Shown here: in pieces, positions 16,228 to 23,257 of the stretch
How positions within the stretch are numbered: the first letter of the stretch is position 1
Layout: every line of letters starts with the position of its first letter
Origin: JARLFX01 sp036404255
GTDB taxonomy: Bacteria > Acidobacteriota > Terriglobia > Terriglobales > Acidobacteriaceae
Reading direction: 5' to 3'
Assembly (NCBI GenBank): GCA_036404255.1
Contig: DASWOP010000133.1
Location: 1-28,501, forward strand
Length of the DNA: 28,501 nt
The notes under the pieces: generated by a model
Databases searched by the model: none
What the model saw: only the letters and a program-made list of their open reading frames with translations
Told to the model about the DNA's origin: nothing
Program-made: the position numbers and the translations under genes

Positions 16228-16475
16228 TCCGGCCCGCCTCGCAGCGGCTATGACCCTTTCCAAATCGATGGAGTCATTCTATGTGATGCTGGGGAGACCG
16301 CTCACGGGACACGCATAGGGGCTTCCTGGAGCTTTTATTTCTCACAAGTTAGGACAGGGTCCCACCCTGGCTATCACCGCATCCTCAGCCGCCTGCAATC
16401 GTATCCCCTAAAGCTGTCATTCTCCGGCTTCTCGCCCGCCACGCTCCCCTGTGGGGCCACAATGCGCGATAAAAT

Positions 16476-16485
16476 CTATCGATAG
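16476..16485. promoter_or_regulatory. Palindrome CTATCGATAG next to a -10-like TAAAAT
   Basis: Perfect 10-bp palindrome directly after TAAAAT (16470-16475), where transcription toward the TPR-GGDEF gene would begin. Possible operator; short enough to be chance. Confidence 0.3.
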
Positions 16486-16520
16486 CATTCGGAAACTTTG
16501 GCACCAACGGAGTCCCTTCC

Positions 16521-18479
16521 ATGGCTCTTCCCTTTCCAGGCAGATTCCGGAGGTCTGTCCTACGGCGCGCAGCCGTAGTGGTTCTGGCCTCCGTTGCGGC
16601 CTCTGCGTCTGCGCAGCTTGCCTCGCCAGATCCCGGCACCCCGGATATCTACCAATCGCAGATCGGCGAATGCCAGCGGATCTCCATGGGTGAGCCGGCA
16701 AAGGCATCAGCTTTCGCCCAGTCCTTCCTGAGCAAGAGTAGTCTCACGCCCTACGCCACCATCATGTTTACGGATTGCCTTGCCCACGCCAAAGCCGTGG
16801 CAAATGACTTCAAAGGCGCCGTTGCGATAGAGAGTCGAGCTCTGCAGCTACTTGACTCATCCCACATGCCGGAACCCGTACAGGTCAATATCTTTACCAA
16901 TGCCGGCGGAATGTTTCAAGCCGCGGGAGATTATGAGCGCGCGACGGAACTCTTCCGTCTGGCCCTGGCAAAGAGCAAGAACCTGCCGGCGGCGCAGATT
17001 GCCGCGCTTATCAACATGGGTGTCCTCTATCAGGAGATACAGAGCGATCCACTCTCTGCCGACCCTTACTTCCATAAGGCATTCGATCTCACCCGCTCCC
17101 TCGGGCAGGAAGATCCCTACATTGATTTCGACTATGGCGATAACCTTCTGCTCCTGAAGCGCTATAATGAAGCGCTTCAGATGATGGACCGAATAGCGGT
17201 CCTCGCGAAAGATAAAACAATCTATACCGGCGTGAATGACAGATCCAACGTGGACCGCGCCAGAATATTTCTCGCCACAGGCGACCTGAAACAGGCCCGA
17301 CGGTTCATCAAGCTGGCCTACTCTCCCACACGGCGTGAAAATGACTCCGACGGAGAAGTCAGCTATCGTATCGCCTTGAGCAACATTCATCTCAAGGAGA
17401 AGAATCCTGAAGCAGCTCTGTCCTCCGCACAAAGTGCGTTGAAGCTGGGCCAGAAGCTTGATTCGAAGAAGGCCCAGCTCGATGCGATGCGCCTAATCGT
17501 TTCCGTCTACTCTGCCATGAACCGCCCTGCCGCGGCTCTCGCCATGGAGCAGCGTGCCAATGCGATGGAAGTGGATGAATTAAAAAACCAGAAGGTTAGA
17601 AATTTGGCCCTGTACGAATCCCAACTGAAAGATCAGGCCGTCCAGCTCCAAAATGAACAGCTACAGGCAGAGGCTGAAATCCAGGGGCTCAGCGTCAAAC
17701 GCACCCGGCAATCACGCAACCTCCTCTTCGGCATTCTTGTCTTGCTCGTTGGCGGAGGCGGTGCTTTCCTGCTCTATCAGCGCCACGTAGGCCGAAAGCT
17801 CCATACCCTGAGCACCACAGATCCTCTGTGTGGAATCCTCAACCGGCGCGAAGCTGGCCGCCTCCTCAGTACACATCGCCATACGCCAGACCCCATCAAC
17901 GGAAGGCGCACCGCTCTGTTTATCATCGATGCTGACCATTTCAAGTCGGTGAACGACAAGTACGGCCACGATGCAGGCGATCGCGTACTCACCGAACTCT
18001 CCGCGCGTTTTGCTGCCGTTTGCCGTCCAGACGATCTCGTTGCCCGCTGGGGCGGCGAAGAGTTTCTGATCGCAGCATGGCGGCTCACCCCACCGGAAGC
18101 AGCCGGCTTCGCCGAACGATTGCGCCTCGCCGCTGCTCAACCCGTTCAATTGACGGACAGAGAATCCATCCCCGTAACAGTCTCCATTGGATTCGTCCTC
18201 TACCCATTCATTCCCACGGGCGCCGACGGTGCCTGGCGCGAAGCCATCTACCTCGCCGACCGCACCCTCTACGCGGTCAAGCACTCCGGCCGCAACGCCT
18301 GGGCAGGCATATGGGGAACCCCGCAGGCAAGCGGCATCCCCCTCCGCACCATCCACGACGATCCCGACCAAGCCCAGGCCAGCGGATGGATCGAAGTCAG
18401 CTCCAGCAAACCGCTGCTCTGGCAAAGTGACTCAGCAGAACAAGGGATGCCCTCCGCTCATTCAGAAGCGGTGCAATAA
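16521..18479 (+). CDS. TPR-sensor diguanylate cyclase (membrane GGDEF protein)
   Basis: 652 residues: signal peptide or signal anchor (hydrophobic 17-31, ending SASAQ), a helical TPR region that should lie outside the cytoplasm (about 50-345), a coiled coil (about 350-395), one membrane helix (399-419), and a C-terminal cytoplasmic GGDEF domain. The active-site motif is GGEEF (511-515), a normal active variant, with an inhibitory RxxD site (RPDD, 502-505) five residues before it. It should synthesise c-di-GMP in response to an external protein or peptide signal read by the TPRs (inference). ATG 16521 has GGAG (16509-16512) with an 8-base spacer. It is divergent from the GGDEF-EAL gene and converges on the SDR gene with 31 bases between the stops and no visible terminator. 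Confidence 0.93.
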   Translation: MALPFPGRFRRSVLRRAAVVVLASVAASASAQLASPDPGTPDIYQSQIGECQRISMGEPAKASAFAQSFLSKSSLTPYATIMFTDCLAHAKAVANDFKGAVAIESRALQLLDSSHMPEPVQVNIFTNAGGMFQAAGDYERATELFRLALAKSKNLPAAQIAALINMGVLYQEIQSDPLSADPYFHKAFDLTRSLGQEDPYIDFDYGDNLLLLKRYNEALQMMDRIAVLAKDKTIYTGVNDRSNVDRARIFLATGDLKQARRFIKLAYSPTRRENDSDGEVSYRIALSNIHLKEKNPEAALSSAQSALKLGQKLDSKKAQLDAMRLIVSVYSAMNRPAAALAMEQRANAMEVDELKNQKVRNLALYESQLKDQAVQLQNEQLQAEAEIQGLSVKRTRQSRNLLFGILVLLVGGGGAFLLYQRHVGRKLHTLSTTDPLCGILNRREAGRLLSTHRHTPDPINGRRTALFIIDADHFKSVNDKYGHDAGDRVLTELSARFAAVCRPDDLVARWGGEEFLIAAWRLTPPEAAGFAERLRLAAAQPVQLTDRESIPVTVSIGFVLYPFIPTGADGAWREAIYLADRTLYAVKHSGRNAWAGIWGTPQASGIPLRTIHDDPDQAQASGWIEVSSSKPLLWQSDSAEQGMPSAHSEAVQ

Positions 18480-18510
18480 ACCATTCTTGCAGCCGCACCT
18501 TGGGCGATAA

Positions 18511-19323
18511 TCACACGGTCGGCATCGTCCCGCCATCAATGACGTAGTCTGCCCCATGAATCGAAGCGGCACGGTCTGAAGCAAGGAACGCTGCCAGCTC
18601 CGCCACCTCTTCCGGCATTCCCGGACGGCCCACAGGAATCCCCCCAATCATCGCCATGATCTGTTGCCGCGATTCCTCTTCGGTGATTCCCCGGTTCTGC
18701 GCCAGTTGAACGATCATCCCGTGCGCGCCCGATGTCTCGATGAAGCCGGGAGAGATAGCGTTGACCCGCACCCCTCTGGGCCCAACCTCATTGGCTAATC
18801 CCTTGCTGTACGTGATCAGCGCCGCCTTTGCCGCGGCATAGGCCAGCGTTGAGTCGTAGAGCGGAAGCCTGTGCTGAATAGACGAGATGTGGAGGATCAC
18901 GCCCGCATGCCGCTCCAGCATGCCTGGTAATGCACTCTTGTCGAAGCGAACTGCAGCCATCAGATTGAAATTGAGCGCAGTCTGCCAGTCCTCATCGCTC
19001 AGTGCCTGGAAGCCACCATTCGGAGCGCTGGAGCCGCCCACGCAGTTGATGAGGATGTCCAGGCCACCCCACTCAGCAGCGATCCGCTCCATCACCGCGG
19101 CCACGCCCGCCGGTGTGCTGATATCCGCTTGAACAAATAGCGCTGGCTGCTGCCCTTTGGGTAACGGCGACCGGGCTGTCGTTGCTACCCGCGCGCCAGC
19201 CAATCCAAAGCGTCGCACCATAGCCTCACCCATACCCTTTGTGCCGCCCGTGACCAGCACGCGCTTTCCCTTGAACTCACCTTCCGCAACAGCGAATGGA
19301 TACGCGCTCATCGATTCTTCCAT
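18511..19323 (-). CDS. Short-chain dehydrogenase/reductase (SDR)
   Basis: 270-residue classical SDR oxidoreductase. The NAD(P)-binding TGGTKGMG is at 25-32, the NxxGG-type NCVGG at 93-97, the active-site Ser in HISSIQ (S148), and YAAAK (Y162, K166). The C-terminal VIDGGTMPTV is typical. Substrate cannot be named from sequence; bulk similarity suggests a 3-oxoacyl- or alcohol-type reductase. ATG 19323 follows GAGGAGA with a 5-base spacer. It is divergent from an HxlR-type regulator 94 bases away, an arrangement that usually means the regulator controls the oxidoreductase. Confidence 0.93.
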   Translation of the reverse strand: MEESMSAYPFAVAEGEFKGKRVLVTGGTKGMGEAMVRRFGLAGARVATTARSPLPKGQQPALFVQADISTPAGVAAVMERIAAEWGGLDILINCVGGSSAPNGGFQALSDEDWQTALNFNLMAAVRFDKSALPGMLERHAGVILHISSIQHRLPLYDSTLAYAAAKAALITYSKGLANEVGPRGVRVNAISPGFIETSGAHGMIVQLAQNRGITEEESRQQIMAMIGGIPVGRPGMPEEVAELAAFLASDRAASIHGADYVIDGGTMPTV

Positions 19324-19343
19324 TAGGTTCTCCTCGGTGCTAT

Positions 19344-19372
19344 TTGCACATTTCGGAGTCTCGCATCATACT
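19344..19372 (+). promoter_or_regulatory. Promoter of the HxlR gene
   Basis: -35 TTGCAC (19344-19349), 17-base spacer, -10 CATACT (19367-19372). The predicted start near 19379 lies just before the repeated AAGTACG words. Confidence 0.5.
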
Positions 19373-19383
19373 CACATAAAAGG

Positions 19384-19404
19384 AAGTACGCACGAAAAAG
19401 TACG
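19384..19404. promoter_or_regulatory. Candidate operator: AAGTACG direct repeats
   Basis: AAGTACG occurs at 19384-19390 and again at 19398-19404, 14 bases apart, in the SDR-HxlR divergent gap. Since GTAC is itself symmetric the pair can also be read as an inverted repeat. Position just after the predicted start fits autorepression by the HxlR protein (inference). Confidence 0.4.
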
Positions 19405-19417
19405 TATAGGAAATCGA

Positions 19418-19744
19418 ATGGCAAAGCGCTACACCCCCACCTCCGCGGCAGCAGACGTCGAGGCAGCCCTGCGCCTGCTCGAAGGACGCTGGAAGCTCGT
19501 AATTCTCTTCCATCTCTTCGGCGGAAAGGTGAAGCGCTATTCCGAACTCGAGCGAGACATCCCGAACATCACCCAGAAGATGCTCGGCCAGCAACTCCGC
19601 TCTCTTGAGGCCGATGGAATTGTCGCGCGCAAATCCTACCCGCAGGTCCCTCCCAAAGTGGAGTACCGGCTGACGGAGTGGGGCCAATCGCTCTGCCCGG
19701 CACTGGATGCAATTCTTAAATGGGCAGACCGGCGTCCTGTATAA
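19418..19744 (+). CDS. HxlR-family winged-helix transcriptional regulator
   Basis: 108 residues, normal size for the family, with the HxlR winged-helix: LEGRWKLVILFHL, RYSELERDIPNITQKMLGQQ, and the wing YPQVPPKVEYRLTEWGQSL. The frame is open to 19157, inside the SDR gene on the other strand, but ATG 19418 with AGGA and a 6-base spacer gives the standard N terminus. Many HxlR proteins sense electrophiles through an N-terminal Cys; here the only Cys is near the C terminus (SLCPAL), so thiol sensing of that kind is unlikely. It is divergent from the SDR gene, which is its most probable target. Confidence 0.92.
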   Translation: MAKRYTPTSAAADVEAALRLLEGRWKLVILFHLFGGKVKRYSELERDIPNITQKMLGQQLRSLEADGIVARKSYPQVPPKVEYRLTEWGQSLCPALDAILKWADRRPV

Positions 19745-19745
19745 A

Positions 19746-19854
19746 CCTGAGTGTAGCCACTCGCAGCTTCATCGCGAGTGGCGCAGTCGATGGATCTGCT
19801 TTTCGCCCCTGCTTTATTTGTCATTCCGAAGCGTAGCGCGCGGAATCTGCTTTT
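19746..19854. repeat. Dispersed intergenic repeat, copy A
   Basis: Begins CCTGAGTGTAGCCACTCGC and ends GGAATCTGCTTTT. It contains a perfect 8-bp stem, CCACTCGC (19757-19764) with GCGAGTGG (19774-19781), and matches copy B at 26547-26683 with few changes. It lies between the ends of HxlR and rimM, just where the accessory block meets the rimM side of the translation operon. Confidence 0.85.
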
Positions 19855-19927
19855 AAGTGGCTCCACAACATTTCTTCAATCGCAAGAATGTTCTGGCTCC
19901 TCTGAAGACCATTCATCGAAAAAATAA

Positions 19928-20461
19928 CTAATTCAGCCCGATCAAGCCTTCCGGCAGCTTCATCTCGATGCGCTTCTTCTCCGTATCGATGCTCACGATG
20001 TAAGCCTTCACGAACGGCACCAGGTGCTCGCCGCCGTCTTCGCTCTTCACCACCAGCATCTGTGCCAGGTCCAGCGCCGCGCTTCCCTCCGGCGCCTCCA
20101 CGTCATCCACGATTCCAACCACGCTTTCGCCGTCAAACACCGTGCACCCAACCAGGTCGCTGACGTAGGCCTCGTCCTCTTCCAGCGGCGCGCGCTCCTC
20201 CGGCGGAATCGTCACGTCGAGCCCGTTCAGCTTCTCCGCGTCGTTGATGGAGTCCACCCCGGCAAACTTCAGCACCACCCGTCCGGCGTTCTTCCCCACC
20301 GGCAAAAAGTACGATTCCACCGTGTAATCCACCGTGCCAGCCCGTACATTCCTACCGGTAAATCGCTCCGGAAAGTCAGTCAAAAGCTCGGCCAACAGCT
20401 CCCCCTTGCGCCCCTGTGGGCGTAGAAGATGAGCAAGCGTAATGCGTTCGGTATCGGGCAT
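19928..20461 (-). CDS. rimM: Ribosome maturation factor RimM
   Basis: 177-residue 16S rRNA processing factor for 30S assembly; binds S19 near the 30S head. N-terminal domain motif ITLAHLLRPQGRKGELLAE resembles the family's GxGRPHGxxGE pattern, and the PRC-barrel part carries EDEAYVSDLVGCTVF and the C-terminal KAYIVSIDTEKKRIEMKLPE. The frame is open to 20599 inside khpA, but ATG 20461 gives the standard start MPDTERITLA. Its Shine-Dalgarno is weak. A strong hairpin terminator stands between khpA and this gene, so it may depend on read-through or its own promoter. Its usual downstream partner trmD is 7.5 kb away. Confidence 0.94.
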   Translation of the reverse strand: MPDTERITLAHLLRPQGRKGELLAELLTDFPERFTGRNVRAGTVDYTVESYFLPVGKNAGRVVLKFAGVDSINDAEKLNGLDVTIPPEERAPLEEDEAYVSDLVGCTVFDGESVVGIVDDVEAPEGSAALDLAQMLVVKSEDGGEHLVPFVKAYIVSIDTEKKRIEMKLPEGLIGLN

Positions 20462-20479
20462 GGTGTGAATTATCTCAGG

Positions 20480-20509
20480 AAAGTAAAAAGCCCGGCAGAC
20501 TGCCGGGCT
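20480..20509 (-). terminator. Terminator or attenuator between khpA and rimM
   Basis: AGCCCGGCA (20489-20497) pairs with TGCCGGGCT (20501-20509), 3-base loop; on the minus strand it is followed by TTTTTACTTT. It sits 31 bases past the khpA stop and 27 bases before the rimM start, inside what is normally a continuous operon. Confidence 0.85.
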
Positions 20510-20515
20510 CCGTTT

Positions 20516-20539
20516 TACGCTGACTTGCTGACTCGCTGC
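20516..20539. repeat. Short 8-bp tandem repeat after khpA
   Basis: TACGCTGA, CTTGCTGA, CTCGCTGC: the same 8-base word as in the trmD tail (11576-11615). It directly precedes (plus-strand sense) the khpA stop codon. Confidence 0.5.
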
Positions 20540-20540
20540 C

Positions 20541-20891
20541 TTACGCGCGGTTTCCGCGGTTGTCGTCATCTTCGTCAAACACTTCGTCCTCATCTTCATC
20601 GTCGTCTTCCACGATGTCGAGTTCGAACTTCTGATCCAGCTTGGCGCTGGCAGCGGCCAGAATGGTGCGCAACGCGCGCGCCGTCCTTCCGCCCTTGCCG
20701 ATCAGGCGCGTTACGTCGTCCGGCGCAGCCACCACTTCGATCACGGTAGCGCCGTCCTCATCGAACGCCTCTACCTCGACCTCGTCCGGCTCATTGACGA
20801 GCGTGCGGGCGATGGCCGTAAAGAGGGCAACCATGTCGGGCGCAGCTGCTCCCGGCGTGGTGCTCTCAACAGGTTCCGTTGCTTGGGTCAT
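20541..20891 (-). CDS. khpA: KH-domain RNA-binding protein KhpA (YlqC)
   Basis: 116-residue protein with one type II KH domain; the GxxG loop is GKGG in RLIGKGGRTARALR (about residues 62-75). KhpA proteins bind RNA, often with KhpB, and affect translation and cell division. It is longer than the usual ~80 residues: there is a ~17-residue N-terminal extension and an extremely acidic tail (about 95-113, mostly Asp and Glu). The ATG at 20891 follows GGAG with a 7-base spacer. It lies 72 bases after rpsP, its standard neighbour, and before rimM with a terminator between them. Confidence 0.94.
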   Translation of the reverse strand: MTQATEPVESTTPGAAAPDMVALFTAIARTLVNEPDEVEVEAFDEDGATVIEVVAAPDDVTRLIGKGGRTARALRTILAAASAKLDQKFELDIVEDDDEDEDEVFDEDDDNRGNRA

Positions 20892-20963
20892 CAGGAATCT
20901 CCATGTGTACCCGTAAAGACGGGCAAAGCTCTAGAGGGAGAAAATCTGCGCCAATGCGCGTAT

Positions 20964-21230
20964 TTACGCTACGGTTGCAGCCGGCTCTTCAGCCACAGCA
21001 GGCACCTGCGCCATCAGCTTGCCGACGCGCTCAGAGAGCTGTGCACCGTTCTTGGTCCAGTACTCGATGCGCTCACGCTTCAGGTCCACGGTTGCTGGGC
21101 TGGTACGCGGATTGTACGTTCCCACCACTTCGATGGAGCGGCCATTGCGGGCGCGATCCTTCTCAATGACAACAACGCGATAGTAAGGCTGCTTGCGGGC
21201 GCCGAAGCGCGCCAGGCGGATCATCAACAC
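20964..21230 (-). CDS. rpsP: 30S ribosomal protein S16
   Basis: Small-subunit assembly protein. The core MIRLARFGARKQPYYRVVV, then RARNGRSIEVVGTYNP and LKRERIEYW, is typical. The start is taken as GTG 21230 rather than ATG 21224 because AGAGGA (21239-21244, minus strand) lies 8 bases before the GTG but 14 before the ATG; the difference is only two residues. The product is 88 residues with a short Ala/Val-rich tail. It is the first gene of the rpsP-khpA-rimM run. Confidence 0.95.
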   Translation of the reverse strand: MLMIRLARFGARKQPYYRVVVIEKDRARNGRSIEVVGTYNPRTSPATVDLKRERIEYWTKNGAQLSERVGKLMAQVPAVAEEPAATVA

Positions 21231-21459
21231 AGGGTAAGTCCTCTCAATAAAACCTTTGGATTCGGGGAACGCGCATACACTTGAACACCGCACTGATGTG
21301 CGCGGCAAACGCTACGATTCCCAACACCTAAGTATCGCGGATTTACGCCCTTTTCGCAACCTCTCCCCCACTCCGCCTCGTCCAACCATCCAGCCCGGGA
21401 GTACCATGGGCTTGTTCCGGCTGGCGAACCGCCCCTCCGCCACCCTGCGAGGCCTCACT

Positions 21460-22185
21460 ATGGCTGCGATCCAACGCGAGTATTACAAGTGGTTTTCCCC
21501 CCATCTCCACCGCGATATGGAGCTTCTGGTCTTCGGCGGCTCTGGCTCCGGAAACCCCGTTCCCGCTATCGCCTTCCCCACCGCCCGTGGTCGATTCTTC
21601 GAGCTGGAAGACACTGGAATGGTTCAGGTGGTCGCCCCCAAGCTGGAACGCGGCGAAATCCAGATCTTCTGTGTCGATAACCTTCCCGTCTGGAACAACC
21701 CCGACCTCCCCGGGGACGAGAAGATCGCCCAGCAGCTGCAGTATGAAGCCTATGTGTTGGAGGAGGTTCTTCCCCTCATCCACAAGGGCCGCCACCATCC
21801 CCATGTCGCCACAGCGGGCTTCGGATTCGGCGGCTATCACGCCGTCAACATGGCCCTGCGCCACCCAGACCGCTTCCAGAGCTTCCTCTCGCTTGGCGGC
21901 ACCTTCGACGTCACCGACCGCCTCAACGGCCACATGGACGAAGCCACGTACCTGAACCTGCCCACCTACTACATCCCCAACCTGGTCGATGCCTGGTACC
22001 TTGACCGCTACCGGCACAACACCTACATCCTGGCCACCGGCGAGGAAGATACCTGCCGCGGTGCCAATGAGAAGATGGCCGCCGTCCTCCGCGCCCGCCA
22101 GATCCCCTGCCGCCTGGACGTATGGGGCAGCGGCAGCGGGCGCAGCTGGGATTGCTGGCAGAAGATGCTGCGCAACTACCTCTAG
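21460..22185 (+). CDS. Alpha/beta-hydrolase (esterase-like) protein lacking catalytic residues
   Basis: 241 residues of the alpha/beta-hydrolase esterase group related to COG4947: REYYKWFSPHLHRDMELLVFG at the start, VLEEVLPLIHKG, the nucleophile-elbow region, and FDVTDRLNG. The elbow reads AGFGFGGYHAVNMALRHP, with Gly at residue 122 where relatives have the catalytic Ser (GxSxG). The C-terminal segment that carries the catalytic His in relatives (His-Asp-Trp before a Trp) reads GRSWDCW here, so the His is also gone. It is probably not a hydrolase; a binding role is an inference. ATG 21460 follows GAGG with a 7-base spacer; ATG 21406, with GGGAG 4 bases upstream, is an alternative that adds 18 residues. 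Divergent from rpsP; its stop is 7 bases from that of the next gene. Confidence 0.85.
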   Translation: MAAIQREYYKWFSPHLHRDMELLVFGGSGSGNPVPAIAFPTARGRFFELEDTGMVQVVAPKLERGEIQIFCVDNLPVWNNPDLPGDEKIAQQLQYEAYVLEEVLPLIHKGRHHPHVATAGFGFGGYHAVNMALRHPDRFQSFLSLGGTFDVTDRLNGHMDEATYLNLPTYYIPNLVDAWYLDRYRHNTYILATGEEDTCRGANEKMAAVLRARQIPCRLDVWGSGSGRSWDCWQKMLRNYL

Positions 22186-22192
22186 TCTCGAT

Positions 22193-23083
22193 CTAGTCGC
22201 GGGCGCGCTTCTCCAGCGGTACATACGGCGCAGGCGCAGCAGCAGGCACGTCCTTCGCCGCCATACACTTCGGCCCTGGCTTACGTGCGGCCACAGTATC
22301 TGAGGCATCCTTCTCCACCGGTGGAGCGTTTACCAGCACCAGCCCCTTCGGGCATGGATTCTCCGCCAGCACCGGCGCGAGGTGCTTGGGCACAGGAGGC
22401 GCATCCTCTTCAATCCCCTTCACTGCCACGTTCATTTTGGAGCCCGGCCACGCATAGGGGGCAACCGGCTTATCTCCATATCCCACGACTGGAAAGCGCG
22501 ATGGCATCGTAAAATTCGCATCCAGCGCCACCCATGCCGGCTCCGCCTTCTTGTCCTTGCCTCCCTTGCCGATCACGGCTTTCTTGCCCAGCAAAATATC
22601 GTCGGAGTAGATCTGCATCTCGTGATCTGAGGCCTTTACCGTGAGCGTGTGACCATCAAAAGCATTCTTCTGCTCCGCTCCCCCGGCAAACTTATTGTCA
22701 GACACAACCACCACACCGATGCCCGGCGCATAAATGTAAATGAACTTGAGATCTGGGATGCTGTAGTTCAGCGCAGCCTTGCCAACGATCCCATCGACCG
22801 TGAGCGTTCCACGGGTGATCGTAGCCGGCGTAACCTTGGGCGGCTTTTCCTTCTTTGGCTTCTTTTTCTTCGGAGCCTTGGGGCACTTCTTACCCTTGCA
22901 CGGCGGCGGTGCAGGCGCGTCAACGGGCGGTGGAGCTACCGTATCGGCCACGGGCGCAGCTGGTTCTGCAGTGGATGATGGCGGACTGTTCTGCTGTGCA
23001 GGAAGGGGGAAGAATGCAACCAGCATTGCTACAGAAAAGAAAGCGGTACGGATACAGCGTCGAACAGATCGTGCAGAAGTCAT
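22193..23083 (-). CDS. Secreted protein with Pro/Lys-rich linker, function unknown
   Basis: 296 residues. A signal peptide with twin basic start (hydrophobic about 14-27, cleavage near PAQ) is followed by a Pro/Ala-rich stretch, then a very basic linker (Lys/Pro, about residues 62-83, beginning CKGKKCPKAPKKKKP), then a folded-looking domain of about 130 residues (VTPATITRGTLTVDGIVG to MPSRFPVVGYG), and a Pro-rich tail with two further Cys. I recognise no family. The Cys pairs may form disulfides outside the cytoplasm. ATG 23083 with AAGG 7 bases upstream is preferred over the longer frame to 23209 because the signal peptide starts there. It converges on the hydrolase-like gene and diverges from rnhB. 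Confidence 0.75.
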   Translation of the reverse strand: MTSARSVRRCIRTAFFSVAMLVAFFPLPAQQNSPPSSTAEPAAPVADTVAPPPVDAPAPPPCKGKKCPKAPKKKKPKKEKPPKVTPATITRGTLTVDGIVGKAALNYSIPDLKFIYIYAPGIGVVVVSDNKFAGGAEQKNAFDGHTLTVKASDHEMQIYSDDILLGKKAVIGKGGKDKKAEPAWVALDANFTMPSRFPVVGYGDKPVAPYAWPGSKMNVAVKGIEEDAPPVPKHLAPVLAENPCPKGLVLVNAPPVEKDASDTVAARKPGPKCMAAKDVPAAAPAPYVPLEKRARD

Positions 23084-23215
23084 TCCAATGCCTTTACGGC
23101 CCTGCGCATCGGTACTTCGCCCGGGAGGGGGAGTGGAAGCTGAGGAAGCAACAGGGATATGTGAGCAAAGCATACGCTGTCGCCAACACCGCCGAAAATA
23201 AATATTCACGGCAAA

Positions 23216-23228
23216 GAGTTATAAACTC
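23216..23228. promoter_or_regulatory. Palindrome GAGTTATAAACTC upstream of rnhB
   Basis: 13-bp perfect palindrome with a TATAAA (-10-like, 23220-23225) at its centre, 30 bases before the rnhB ATG. No good -35 is seen. A small hairpin TCAGG-TTCTG-CCTGA (23236-23250) follows. Confidence 0.3.
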
Positions 23229-23257
23229 AGGTACATCAGGTTCTGCCTGAAAACCTT

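Larger units (their letters stand above)
16207..16520. other. Divergent regulatory region between two GGDEF genes
   Basis: 314 bases without a credible gene. Notable sequences are the 17-bp palindrome at 16211-16227, a CCCC-TGT-GGGG stem (16446-16456), a -10-like TAAAAT (16470-16475) without a good -35, and the palindrome CTATCGATAG (16476-16485). Promoters for both genes must lie here, but I cannot place them firmly. Confidence 0.5.

Noticed and set aside
16250..16318. 22-codon plus-strand frame in the gap between the GGDEF genes
   Set aside because: No Shine-Dalgarno and no terminator; such frames are expected by chance.
19867..19892. Imperfect hairpin AACATTTCTT/AAGAATGTT beyond the end of rimM
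   Set aside because: It has a bulge and no T-tract on either strand, so a terminator could not be supported.
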